Positions 46,445-56,073 of a stretch of DNA of 64,000 nucleotides are shown one piece after another (within the stretch, counting starts at the first letter, position 1; every line of letters begins with the position of its first letter). A model generated the notes under the pieces. The model was given only the letters and a program-made list of their open reading frames with translations. It was not told the origin of the DNA and made no database searches. The translations under genes were made by a program, and so were the position numbers. The stretch is from an uncultured Collinsella sp. (GTDB lineage: Bacteria > Actinomycetota > Coriobacteriia > Coriobacteriales > Coriobacteriaceae). The stretch spans positions 18,541-82,540 of the forward strand of contig CAUACA010000007.1 of assembly GCA_958427355.1 (NCBI GenBank). Direction: 5' to 3'.

Positions 46445-47155
46445 ATGTCAGAACAGTCACCAATTAGCACTTTCGAATCGTTCCGGCAAACATACTGGAC
46501 CTACTACTTAGCCCTTGAAGATCGTCTCCTGCAGACAGAAAGGTGCTGCGCATTCTCGCAGAGGAATACAGAGGCATTTTCAATCGAATACCTCACCTTG
46601 CTTTTGTCTACCTGCGGTGAAGTTGACTCGCTGGCAAAAGCTATTGGGACGCACTTCTTTCCTGAGGCAGATCTAAACAAATGCACAATTTCTAAGTGGG
46701 GATACTATCTTTGCCAATCTTTCCCAGGGATAGATACGAAAGTCCTCCAATTTAAGAATGGGATGCAATTAAAACCCTTTGATAGCTGGCAACAAACCAC
46801 AGCAACAAATAAAAAAGGACAAACCATCTATGTAAAAGCGGCAGGCTCAAAGCGCCTCCAATGGTGGACTGACTACAATAAAGTCAAACACTCCAGAGCA
46901 TCAATCGATCCGGATCGAGGCTTAGCCAATTACGAAAAAGCCAATCAGGGCAACGTCATCAAAGCGATGGGGGCGCTTTTTCTACTCAATAGACTCATGA
47001 TGCAAAGACTGGATGCAGATGCTTACCAAGCAATAGAGCGATCGAAGCTTTTCAAACTATGCAACTCCCCAGATGAGACTGTGACTTTCATTTGTTATGG
47101 GAGCAAAGGTGTCCCGCTTCAAATAACACATAAAGCGCCAAGGGCAAGAATATAG
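46445..47155 (+). CDS. HEPN-like protein (236 aa)
   Basis: Start ATG 46445 with GAGGAG 6 bases before it. The protein is mostly alpha-helical. Residues 139-151 read QWWTDYNKVKHSR, an N-x-x-K-H-x-R arrangement found in HEPN-fold proteins, many of which are RNases in defence or toxin-antitoxin loci. No family name can be given with confidence. It follows a 59-residue gene and precedes a second gene with an R-x4-H motif, all on the plus strand, opposite to most neighbours. AT-rich codon use suggests acquisition. Confidence 0.65.
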   Translation: MSEQSPISTFESFRQTYWTYYLALEDRLLQTERCCAFSQRNTEAFSIEYLTLLLSTCGEVDSLAKAIGTHFFPEADLNKCTISKWGYYLCQSFPGIDTKVLQFKNGMQLKPFDSWQQTTATNKKGQTIYVKAAGSKRLQWWTDYNKVKHSRASIDPDRGLANYEKANQGNVIKAMGALFLLNRLMMQRLDADAYQAIERSKLFKLCNSPDETVTFICYGSKGVPLQITHKAPRARI

Positions 47156-47248
47156 AAAGCAAAGAATGCGATCACGTGAAAACGGAGCTGAGGAAACCAA
47201 AATCTTTAGTCATCGCACTTCAACAACTCTCAAAGAAGAAAATGGATT

Positions 47249-48430
47249 ATGGCTGAATCAAACAAACAAAAGGGACAAATAGAAGATACTGGATGCTCCT
47301 ACGGATACTTCACCATTACAAAAGCTAAAGAGCAAGATACTGAGGCGTTCCTAAACTGTGAAATACCACTTAAAATAGACGAATATGAAGTGGCAAAAGC
47401 AGAACTCGAGAAACTAACAAGTATCTCTAACTTAACTGAGATCATCCTAGATTTCGAAGACGCTCAATCTGAGCTCACCATGTCCATAAATGCAATCGAT
47501 CCAAATGACCGTAAGTCGATGAAGGCAGCACAAGCAGCTACCGAGCACTTCGTAGAGTCAGTTGTAAGGACCGTCACCCATTACAAAAGACAATTGCACA
47601 CCGCTTACGGAGACTGCGTAGCAAAGTCTTTTGATAAAGAGATTTCAGAGATTTACGACAACGGCAACGCTTATGCATTGCTCTACAAGCTAAGAAATAT
47701 ATATCAACACGAGGGGGCCATCCCGCTAAAGCTAAGCAGGAACTTCGGGGAAAACGGCATTATTAAAACGAGCATCATTCTCAATAGCACAAAAATGCTA
47801 GATGGTCATATTGCGAGCTATCTCAACGCTAAAGTCAAAATCTTCATCACGAGTAATCCCGAACCCGACGTTCATGCCTTGGCAAAAGAAGTGTTCGATC
47901 AGCTGAGTGAATTAATGCGAAACTTCATTGAAACGAAGCTGATTGATACCGAGTTTGCCAAAACAGGCAGTAGTTACATCGATCTTTTCTTAAAGTTGGA
48001 CAAACCGTGTGACGTTTTGTTTCTTACGAAGATGAAAGAAAAAACTGACTCGGGATCTCGTGGGACCAATATGATGCAAACCCAAATAACCCTCGAATAT
48101 TTATGCAAACTGCTGTCAGTCTATCTTTCCAATCGGTCAGAAGTACTCTTCTCTTATTGGGGCCAAGGCCTAGGTAAGAAAGCGAAGGAATTGCTTCCAG
48201 GGTTGCAAGATGTGCTAGGTCCAAACTATTTCTCCAGCAGGGATCCTATTCGCATTGCGGGCGTTCAATATTCATGCCAAAAGGGAACACTCGCTCTGAC
48301 ACAACCAACTCCAGAAGTCTGCTGCATGCTGCATCGCGATGATATGGCACTGCCAGCGGTAGAGCAACTTGACTTCTATTGGGACCTATTTGAGAAACTA
48401 ATTAAAGGCCTCAAAGCCTTGTCGGAATAA
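47249..48430 (+). CDS. Hypothetical protein with R-x4-H HEPN-like motif (393 aa)
   Basis: A soluble, largely helical 393-residue protein. Residues 147-154 read KLRNIYQH, the R-x4-H signature of HEPN ribonucleases, preceded by a helix ending YALLY. The C-terminal third has no match I recognise. It lies 93 bases after the 236-residue HEPN-like gene on the same strand and may share its transcript. The ribosome-binding site is weak (AAGAAGAAAA). The gene's base composition is clearly lower in GC than the core genome. Function unknown; defence is suggested by context only. Confidence 0.65.
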   Translation: MAESNKQKGQIEDTGCSYGYFTITKAKEQDTEAFLNCEIPLKIDEYEVAKAELEKLTSISNLTEIILDFEDAQSELTMSINAIDPNDRKSMKAAQAATEHFVESVVRTVTHYKRQLHTAYGDCVAKSFDKEISEIYDNGNAYALLYKLRNIYQHEGAIPLKLSRNFGENGIIKTSIILNSTKMLDGHIASYLNAKVKIFITSNPEPDVHALAKEVFDQLSELMRNFIETKLIDTEFAKTGSSYIDLFLKLDKPCDVLFLTKMKEKTDSGSRGTNMMQTQITLEYLCKLLSVYLSNRSEVLFSYWGQGLGKKAKELLPGLQDVLGPNYFSSRDPIRIAGVQYSCQKGTLALTQPTPEVCCMLHRDDMALPAVEQLDFYWDLFEKLIKGLKALSE

Positions 48431-48794
48431 TTACCGAAGCACAAGAACAGTCAATCGGCGGTGAAGGTGAGAGGGATCCAGCCCGAGGGGATGTAGGAAA
48501 GCGATAGGAAAGTCATAGATGCAGGCGCGTTGGCTAAAAATGGGTCGGCCGGAATTGGTCAATCTCGGCCGACTATATATGCCTAAATTATTCCGGTGCT
48601 AGCAAAACACCAGCATCTACAACCTTATCAGTAGGAATTCCCCTTTTATAAGGTGAGCGACATCTTTACTTAGCCACAAACGTCACCCGACGGCATGCAC
48701 CTATCATGCACCTATTTAGCAGCTTTATACCCGTGAACACGCTAACGAATCCGTAACTCTTTCAAAGAAAAGGCCTGTAAAATATCAACTATTG
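48431..48794. other. Non-coding junction with small repeats
   Basis: No gene is supported. It contains a hairpin gtcggccg...cggccgac (48544-48573) that may end the HEPN transcript, a direct repeat catgcaccta twice (48694-48714), and ttgtcagtatt twice just beyond (48793-48815). Such short direct repeats are the kind left at recombination junctions. No integrase gene is present. Confidence 0.4.
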
Positions 48795-49028
48795 TCAGTA
48801 TTTATTGTCAGTATTAATAGAATTAAGTCTGGCAATGATGCGTGGACTCGCATCATTGTTTTTTGATATGGAGTTGATGACAAGATATTCCCTCTCAGAT
48901 AATTCTCCGGAAAGGTCCACTTCATAACACTTATCAAATAGATTGATTTCGGGCAACCTGGAATCATCAATATAGGCATTATGATCCGATATAACTTCAA
49001 GCAGTTTATTCCTTTGTTTGACATCAAG
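48795..49028 (-). other. In-frame continuation of the YobI-like gene past a UGA
   Basis: Beyond the TGA at 49029-49031 the same frame stays open for 77 codons to a TGA at 48795. It encodes protein-like sequence (for example QRNKLLEVISDHNAYIDD and SGELSEREYLVINSISKN). No ribosome-binding site for a separate gene is evident. The stretch is probably the true C terminus of the NTPase, separated by a nonsense codon. Confidence 0.65.
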
Positions 49029-50900
49029 TCACCAGTCGATACACTCCATAGCATCAATTACCAAGGGACAGCTAAGATTAAAAAGTTCCTCATTATATGC
49101 AAGCAAAAATGGTGCATCTATGAACAAAAGAAGAGCTAAAGCCTCGGGATCAATATCAATAGATTCACTATTTTGAAGAAGGCTTAAAAGGTAGTTGGAA
49201 ATGCTGGCTTCAAATTTTTCAATGCGTTCACCCGAATTATAAATTTCGCTATTTAAGTAATTCAAAATAAAAGAGAAATCGTTTTTAAATTGTAGTTTAT
49301 GGAGTTCCGATTCAAGTTTAGCGGCAACCTTATTCTCTGGAGAACGCAGGAGAAAGTCAAATAAATAGAAATTGTCTAATGATTTTTTGGTTGCAAAGTC
49401 TACATCGCTAAGAAGAGAAACGATGGAAGGGCATGAATCGATTTGATATTCCCACCCAAGTCCGTTATTGCCAGATGAAATTGAGGACAAAAACCAAGCA
49501 TCCCTCCAAGAGAGTGACGAAGAACCGTGACTAATATAGTTTATTAAACCAGGAGAAAGACTCTGCTGGATAATAAGATTTTTGATAACGGGGTAACGAC
49601 GGTCATCAACGATAGTCGAATTGTCAATATTCAGCTCATCTATAAGATGCAATTCTTCATTGTTCATAAAAATGCGCGAGAGTAGCGCTAGTCGCTTCGA
49701 ACCCTCTTTATATTTATAGACAATCGGAATTGGCTTTACCCCAACAAGCGCTGAAAGTAAATTTGCCTCAACAAGCAACGAATATAAAAAACCTTTTTGC
49801 TGTTGAAATAAGGCAAAATCATCCGGAAAGAATATTTTATAAGCAACAACAGCAGCTAATCCGTCATCGTCTTCTTCATTGGCTAATCCAAGAACACTCT
49901 TATACGACATAATTTCATTAAAGAAATCAACCACTAGTCTTGCCTCTGAAAAACCTGGGGCAATTGCATTAATCAGCTCATTTGAGATATTAAGCTTATA
50001 TTTAACTACGTTATCAATTAAATGCTCTTTAGCAGAGAAAAGGTCAACGTAGGGAACTACCGGAAGAATAAAATCAAATAATTTAACTCGTTCGTCAGAG
50101 ATGTATAAATCATCAGAAATCAAGTAGATGAACTTAACTGGGTTCTCACTCTCGCCTTTTCTTAGATTGACACACCTATTTAAGAACACCAGCTCTTCAA
50201 TTATCATCGGGGCGACATCTGGTGCCCTATCTAAATCCTCAAACACAAAGCAGTCGCAACTCGATGAAATAATCAGATTGATTATGGTCTGCAGATTTTG
50301 ATCAATAACGGAAACACCGTTGCTGTCAAGTTCAATTTCGAATTCACTAACTGACAACTTCTTGATTGAGTTAATTCCGCCCAGGAAGCTCAATGTGAAA
50401 TAGACAACAATGCCGACCATGAGACTAAAAAGAAGCAACAGCGATACTCTAATGACAATGGACTCGAATAGCGACTCTGAATATACAAGGGTGCCGATTA
50501 GGAACATAATTGACAGATAGATGGCAACGAAAAATTTCCTTTTCTTATTAATGGGAACGGATAAGCAGCCAACTCCTGCGCTTGCCAAATCAAACTCTTT
50601 GGAATATTGAATCAATTGATTCAATATTCCAAGCTCAATTGAATTCCGATATTCATTGGTATTTTTTAAACCGCGATGGGTAGGATCTATAAAATTTATC
50701 GTTGATAAAACTGCGATTTTTGTGCTTTTAAATTTATCCGAGTGCATCACAAAGTTTATAAGGGACGATTTACCACTTCCAAATGGACCAGTAACCGCAG
50801 CATTTCGCACCCGATCTGATGCAAATATAAAATGCAAATCATCTAGATAAGGTGACATCGACTTGTCATCGGGTATCGTTGCTGCCATAGATTGTTTCAT
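49029..50900 (-). CDS. YobI-like P-loop NTPase with two membrane helices
   Basis: A 623-residue protein. Walker A TGPFGSGKSSLINF is at 37-50, two membrane helices lie at about 123-142 and 149-172, and a Walker-B-like CFVFEDLDRAPD is at 217-228. This layout matches the KAP/STAND-related YobI P-loop NTPases, large membrane-linked ATPases frequent in defence islands. The reading frame continues in frame for 77 codons past its TGA, so the protein may be truncated or produced by read-through. Codon use is strongly AT-biased, unlike the core genes. Confidence 0.7.
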   Translation of the reverse strand: MKQSMAATIPDDKSMSPYLDDLHFIFASDRVRNAAVTGPFGSGKSSLINFVMHSDKFKSTKIAVLSTINFIDPTHRGLKNTNEYRNSIELGILNQLIQYSKEFDLASAGVGCLSVPINKKRKFFVAIYLSIMFLIGTLVYSESLFESIVIRVSLLLLFSLMVGIVVYFTLSFLGGINSIKKLSVSEFEIELDSNGVSVIDQNLQTIINLIISSSCDCFVFEDLDRAPDVAPMIIEELVFLNRCVNLRKGESENPVKFIYLISDDLYISDERVKLFDFILPVVPYVDLFSAKEHLIDNVVKYKLNISNELINAIAPGFSEARLVVDFFNEIMSYKSVLGLANEEDDDGLAAVVAYKIFFPDDFALFQQQKGFLYSLLVEANLLSALVGVKPIPIVYKYKEGSKRLALLSRIFMNNEELHLIDELNIDNSTIVDDRRYPVIKNLIIQQSLSPGLINYISHGSSSLSWRDAWFLSSISSGNNGLGWEYQIDSCPSIVSLLSDVDFATKKSLDNFYLFDFLLRSPENKVAAKLESELHKLQFKNDFSFILNYLNSEIYNSGERIEKFEASISNYLLSLLQNSESIDIDPEALALLLFIDAPFLLAYNEELFNLSCPLVIDAMECIDW

Positions 50901-51629
50901 GAATTCACACAGCCTAGCAAGGATTCGCTGAACTTAACAAAACGATAATCAAGCAGCATAACAACCCCAATCATCAGTTAACCAAATTGAGAGATCAACA
51001 AGCGGATGATAACGTCATGCGCCAGACAGTGAACGCTTATAGCAATAGTACCTCCTGGCACATATGAAGAAAGCGGCAGCGTGATCTTTCTTCAAACGAT
51101 AGCCGAATAATCAGACTGCAAGGCACAAATTGGGCGTGCCCAAGTTATGCACTCAACTAGTCGCATGCACTCCCAAACGGCAGGCGTTGCATCTTTTCAG
51201 AACGAAATACGACAAATCAGGTTTGACTATCATTACGTCACATGGAGCCTGCTCGATGTACCCACATGGCAGCCTCCGAATTTCGAAGGCCATACCGTTT
51301 ACCGAAGTAAAGATAGCAAATCGAGGTTGGATCTAATGGGATCACAGACAGCGTTTACGCAACTGAAAGGTAGAAGGACATGCCCACACAGGCGGCCGAT
51401 GATTCCGTCAATAGCATAGGCGCTGTACAAGGGCTTTCTTTTTAGGATGTTGTCCTATTTCCGACTACCAATACGCGGAACTGGTTTTTTGGTTTCGGAG
51501 ATCGCGTCGAAAATGTAAGTCTAAGGATGACGCCGCAGTGTCCGTTTAACGAAGAACGGCCTTCGTCATAGAATCCGAAATCACCATAACAACAAGTTCT
51601 GGGAAAGGACGAAGACCGCTACGGAAATC
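50901..51629. other. Gene-poor scar region upstream of an IS256 remnant
   Basis: Over 700 bases carry no recognisable gene. A 21-codon frame at 51380-51445 (MPTQAADDSVNSIGAV...) has AGAAGGAC before its ATG and reads like the severed start of a lost gene. A short stem cgaag-aacggc-cttcg lies near 51557. The rest looks like rearranged island DNA. Confidence 0.4.
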
Positions 51630-52470
51630 TTGTCAGACCCGACGCCAGACATGCTCGCCAAGCCCCGTTTCGACGACGGCGCCATCGATATGCAGGAGCT
51701 GCTCAGGCGCTTCGCCGAGCAGGTCGCGAACGACGTGATGGACGCCGAGGCCGACCAACTGTGCGGGGGGGGCAGGGCGAACAGCCGCAACGGCCGCTGC
51801 GAACAAAGCCCCGCCGCATGCGTGGGCATGCTTACGCTGCGCATCCCAAGCTGCGCATCGGTAGCTTCTTCCCGGAGAACGAGCTCGAGCGCTACCAGCA
51901 CGTCGACTGAGCCCTCGTGGCCGCCGTGGCCGGGATGTACGCCACGGGCGAGTTCTTCTCCTAGCTCAGGGGCGCGGTTTCTCCGGCATGCGGCTCGTCA
52001 CCGACGTCATTTGCGGAGATGCTCGGTGCGCTCGAGGAGGTGTTCCCCGGGGCCCGCTACCAGCGCTGCACGGTGCATTTCTACCGCAATGCGCTGGGGA
52101 GGATTCCCGTGACCAAGCGGAAGGCCGCGGCGCGCGTGCTGAAGGCAATCCACGCGCAGGAATCGCGCAAGGCATGCGCCGGAAAGGCCGAGGAGGTGGC
52201 GGAGGAGCTGGAATCGATGCGGCTCGGGGCGGCCACGAGGACAGTGCGCGACGGATTCGCCGAGACGCTTGCCTACACGGAATTCCCGCCGGAGCACTGG
52301 CGCCGTATCAGGACGAACAACGGGATCGGGCGCATCAACCGCGAGATCAGGAGGAGGACGAGGGTCGTCGGGACCTTCCCGAACGGCAACTCGGCCCTCA
52401 TGCTGGTGACGGCGAGGCTGAAGAGGACGGGGCCGAGGACGGCTAAATCAATATGCGAAAGAATCTTGTC
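51630..52470 (+). pseudogene. Decayed IS256-family transposase
   Basis: The N-terminal frame reads LLRRFAEQVANDVMDAEADQLCGG. It breaks after a run of eight G and passes a premature TGA after ELERYQHVD. The central DDE part is largely deleted. The C-terminal half resumes with EEVFPGARYQRCTVHFYRNAL and RIRTNNGIGRINREIRRRTRVVG, both diagnostic of IS256/Mutator transposases. It cannot encode an active enzyme. It marks the border between the defence island and the polysaccharide locus. Confidence 0.85.
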
Positions 52471-52478
52471 GATACCAT

Positions 52479-53546
52479 TTAGACCGCGAAGAATTTCTTT
52501 ACAGTGCTACTTCTTTTAGACAGCGCAATTACGCGGGCGGCGGTAAGGAGAGAAGCTACTACCGTGAAGCAAAACAACATCAAATGGTTCACATCACCAT
52601 TCGAGGTCACATCAGATTGCTTGCTTCCGCAAATACCAAAGACATATAAAGCCACGAACAACATATGGGTGAGGTAAATGACAGTACTTGCTTTCCGCAT
52701 TCGAGCAAAGATCGGAAGTTGGTTCTGAACCCCCCCCCTGATAGATAACAAAACTATCCCACCAGCGACCAGCACACAGAAAAGCAAATGTTGATCGCTC
52801 GAGATAAGGAAGCAGCCAAGAACTCCGATAGCAATAGCCGCCAAGATCGCACTGACATCAATTTCTATAAGCGACTCCGAATTCATTCCAAAGTACATTC
52901 CAAGAGCAATATAGAAGAACCCCTCAAATAAACCGTTTCTAGTATTTTCAAACGTTAATGAGTAGATCTTGACGGGCAATGAGATCGCCATCGGAGCCCC
53001 CTCCCACTTGAGAAGCAACGATAATCCAAAGCCCCCAAGAAGGAACAGAAATGAGACGCCCAGGATGTTTCGCGAAGACATGCCCTTTCTCAGCATGGCA
53101 TAAACCAAAATAAAGCCGACAACGCTAGCAAGGAGATACCAAAGCGGCCATGATAGCCTTCCCTCTCCCAACAAGAAAAAGCCACGGGCCTCCAAAACCA
53201 GAGCCTTGATCAGCGGGACTCCATCAAGCCAATGCCCCAGGCAGTCGATGGGTATATATGCCAAAAACCAAGCTAAATACAGCCATACAAATTTACTTAT
53301 CGTCGACCTCACGCGGCATGAGCCAGCCGAGATGCGCTCTTGGAATTGCGCAGGCCGAAGCCCTCTAAAGCAGAGAAAGGACGATGCGACAAAGAAAAAT
53401 GGAACCGAGACGTTTTCAAGCACATTCAGGACTCGTGAAGCGAACGGTGCATCAATTCCATACAACGGGTTAGTATGAACCGCCACAACCAAAACAGCCA
53501 TGATCAACTTCAGAAGATCAAGCGCTGGGTAAACGGTCTTTTTCAT
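52479..53546 (-). CDS. Acyltransferase 3 family membrane protein
   Basis: A 355-residue multi-pass protein. It opens PALDLLKLIMAVLVVAVHTNP, with the family's early histidine, and has about ten hydrophobic helices. Acyltransferase-3 proteins transfer acetyl or similar groups to surface sugars. A run of nine G encodes residues 270-273 (R-G-G-V), so a one-base slip would truncate the last quarter. It is the distal gene of the polysaccharide locus, 106 bases after the flippase gene, and abuts IS256 debris. Confidence 0.82.
   Translation of the reverse strand: MKKTVYPALDLLKLIMAVLVVAVHTNPLYGIDAPFASRVLNVLENVSVPFFFVASSFLCFRGLRPAQFQERISAGSCRVRSTISKFVWLYLAWFLAYIPIDCLGHWLDGVPLIKALVLEARGFFLLGEGRLSWPLWYLLASVVGFILVYAMLRKGMSSRNILGVSFLFLLGGFGLSLLLKWEGAPMAISLPVKIYSLTFENTRNGLFEGFFYIALGMYFGMNSESLIEIDVSAILAAIAIGVLGCFLISSDQHLLFCVLVAGGIVLLSIRGGVQNQLPIFARMRKASTVIYLTHMLFVALYVFGICGSKQSDVTSNGDVNHLMLFCFTVVASLLTAARVIALSKRSSTVKKFFAV
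52730..52738 (-). repeat. G9 homopolymer tract inside the acyltransferase gene
   Basis: Nine consecutive C on the plus strand (G on the coding strand) spanning codons 270-273. The present length keeps the frame open. Confidence 0.9.
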
Positions 53547-53652
53547 CTACACCCCTCCAGTCAAAATCTTCCTTCAACAAGGAGATCAGAGTTCTCCTGA
53601 CAGGATTCAATATCTTTAACGGCTCCAAATAATCCGAAAGTAGATTCTGCAA

Positions 53653-55077
53653 TTAGGCTCTTTGCCCAACCATTCTATTTTTCCACCAATCAAGACCGCT
53701 GTGTATAGCCTGCACATATCCAAGCCCGGTACGTTTTAGAACATATTGTGGCCAATGCCAATTGTTGTAGCAGAGCTGTGGAATTGCCTGGCCAACTACA
53801 AGACCCCAGGCTCCCCAGCTAAAGGCGCCACACAAAACGCAACTTACGCAGATTCCAGCAGCAGTTGATACCAAATACGCTTTGAAGTACGGAATCTCGT
53901 TCATGCTAACAATAATGTTGCAAAACAGAGAGTGCTGATTAAGCAGGAAGTAATAGAGGGCAATACCCAGGAACAAAACTGGATCGCAAATGAAATCATG
54001 CTTGAAAAGCGTGAGTATCGGCAGGCATGCCGTTACAAGAACTGTAGCGACAATATACATGCATACATAGCAGGAGATACCGCGTTCGACCACCGTCTTC
54101 TGAGTCTGCTTGTCATCCCTGACATAGGCAGACTGGAAGGTGGGAAAGCATGAACGTAAATAGGCGCTTGAAATCTGGTGGATCGCCGTCGCGAACTGCA
54201 ACATGACGGAATACGTACCAGTTTGTTCAAGCCCAAGGAAAGCCGAGCAAAGCAGCGATGTTGCCTGCGTGGCGCCATACCAGGCTAGAGATACGACACC
54301 ATCACGCCACGCCACAAACGAAACCGTCTTTAGAACGTCAAGCATTTCGTCCTTAGCAACAGCTGCGGCATCGGATTTAATCCCCTCTTCGACGTCATGA
54401 TGGCTCCGAAATGTCCTAATCGCAAATAACCTCAGCAAAGTGCTGTAAGCCAAGAAGCCGAGTGCGGCAGCGAGAAGGCTCAAGCCACAAAACAGAAGGA
54501 CCGCCGTAATAGCAAGCTGCCCAATCCTGGCAAGCGTTTTAGCCCTGTTCTCACCGGCAACGTCTCCAAGCCCACGGAGAAACGTGAGACAGTAAAGAAA
54601 ATACAAGTTAGTGAAAATGGAAACGACAAACACAATCCATGCAGGCAACGAACCCTCAATTAAAAAAGAATCAGTGACATAAGAAACGTAGAAAGTTCCC
54701 AACGTTGCCGCAACAAATAACGCGATGAGACCCAAGACAGCATATATCGTTTTAGACGTATCAAGAACGACGCGCATCAAGTGCCAGTCAACTTCTCCAT
54801 CAACAGAAGAATAGTCGCAGCCTTGTTTGGTCAGTTTCTTTGCCCCGCTCAGGCAATAAAGAATGTTGCGGGACAAGGTAGAAGTAAAACCGAATTCAAG
54901 CAGCTGCGCAAAACCCGAAATGGCTACGAACACGTACCAGAGACCGATTTGAGCACTCGATAAAAAAGATAGGAGTAGCGGCAAGAGCAAAAAGTTACTG
55001 CCCATAGACGCGATCGTGCCGACATAATTCCAAATCACATCTCTTTTGGAGACGGTCACTTTCTTGCTTTCGGCCAT
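53653..55077 (-). CDS. Wzx-like polysaccharide flippase
   Basis: A 474-residue protein with about twelve membrane helices in the MOP/oligosaccharide-flippase pattern (VIWNYVGTIASMGSNFLLLPLLLSF near the start). It should flip lipid-linked repeat units to the outer face for polymerisation. Charged cytosolic termini and a central loop (HHDVEEGIKSD) are normal. It directly adjoins the GT4 gene upstream (no gap). Confidence 0.82.
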   Translation of the reverse strand: MAESKKVTVSKRDVIWNYVGTIASMGSNFLLLPLLLSFLSSAQIGLWYVFVAISGFAQLLEFGFTSTLSRNILYCLSGAKKLTKQGCDYSSVDGEVDWHLMRVVLDTSKTIYAVLGLIALFVAATLGTFYVSYVTDSFLIEGSLPAWIVFVVSIFTNLYFLYCLTFLRGLGDVAGENRAKTLARIGQLAITAVLLFCGLSLLAAALGFLAYSTLLRLFAIRTFRSHHDVEEGIKSDAAAVAKDEMLDVLKTVSFVAWRDGVVSLAWYGATQATSLLCSAFLGLEQTGTYSVMLQFATAIHQISSAYLRSCFPTFQSAYVRDDKQTQKTVVERGISCYVCMYIVATVLVTACLPILTLFKHDFICDPVLFLGIALYYFLLNQHSLFCNIIVSMNEIPYFKAYLVSTAAGICVSCVLCGAFSWGAWGLVVGQAIPQLCYNNWHWPQYVLKRTGLGYVQAIHSGLDWWKNRMVGQRA

Positions 55078-56073
55078 TTACCCTAATACCTCCGCACAGT
55101 AATTTCGTAGCGTCTCGGCCGTTTTGGTCCAGCTACATTCATCAAAATCGATGGAATCAAACAGCCGCTTGGAGTTAGGAGCTCGAAGCAATCCCTCGAT
55201 CTTATCGGCAACCTCGATCGGGTCCTCGCAGTTTTTCACGACATCGGATCCCTGAATCGACATCACTTCGGCAATTCCGCAGTTAGTCGAAAGAAGGAGC
55301 GAACATCCGGCCTCAATCGCATCAAGGGCTGAGAGACCAAAGGACTCATGCCTAGAATTCATAACGAATACCGAGCACTCTCGAAGCTCGTTCACAAACT
55401 GATCGGAGGCAACTTGGCCCCTATATTCACCGTCAGCCGAGGTCATGAGATTATCTAAGGAAGAGTTATCGGAGTACCGTCGCCCGTACACCCTTAAAGA
55501 GCAATCGACACCACGATCTCTGAGAATCGAGACGGCCTTCGCGACTATTTCGTTGGCCTTAATTGGACGGGTGCCCCCGCTAACAGCAACGATTTTTTCA
55601 CGTTGGCCTTCGAAGCTGCATTGTTTAAACCTTTTGACCCCAAGGCAAACGTGCTTAACCTTATCGGAGCATTCAGGCAGCTGTTTCTTAACAAAGTTCT
55701 CCTGGAGGGAAGAATTCGCAACGATCAAATCCGCAGTACGCAAATGCTTAATGATTGCCTTGACAGTTCTATCGCTATATCCGAGACCGTTGATCTCATT
55801 CTCAAAAGGGACGTACCCATGATTAAAGCAAATGACAGGTTTACCAAAGGCAGAAAGCACCCGATGCGCAATGATATCCGTCCAACCAGCGCCGCAAGAG
55901 ACAATCACATCGCTCTTAAGACCCTCAGAAATAGCCTCATATAGCTTGGAGATTTTACTTTTTGAATATAGCGGCCGTATCGAATCACAAGAAGGCCAAT
56001 ATTCCACTAATGACTTGTGTACATTTGAAGGTCCAGTATTGCCTGTGACCTCACCAATTAGAAGAATCTTCAT
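55078..56073 (-). CDS. GT4 glycosyltransferase
   Basis: A 331-residue GT-B fold glycosyltransferase. The N-terminal MKILLIGEVTGNTGPSNVHKS is a nucleotide-sugar transferase opening. The C-terminal SRHESFGLSALDAIEAGCSLLLSTNCG is the donor-binding E-x7-E region of GT4. It adds one sugar of the repeat unit in the cytosol; donor and acceptor cannot be told. Its start overlaps the iron-sulfur protein gene by 4 bases. Confidence 0.85.
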   Translation of the reverse strand: MKILLIGEVTGNTGPSNVHKSLVEYWPSCDSIRPLYSKSKISKLYEAISEGLKSDVIVSCGAGWTDIIAHRVLSAFGKPVICFNHGYVPFENEINGLGYSDRTVKAIIKHLRTADLIVANSSLQENFVKKQLPECSDKVKHVCLGVKRFKQCSFEGQREKIVAVSGGTRPIKANEIVAKAVSILRDRGVDCSLRVYGRRYSDNSSLDNLMTSADGEYRGQVASDQFVNELRECSVFVMNSRHESFGLSALDAIEAGCSLLLSTNCGIAEVMSIQGSDVVKNCEDPIEVADKIEGLLRAPNSKRLFDSIDFDECSWTKTAETLRNYCAEVLG

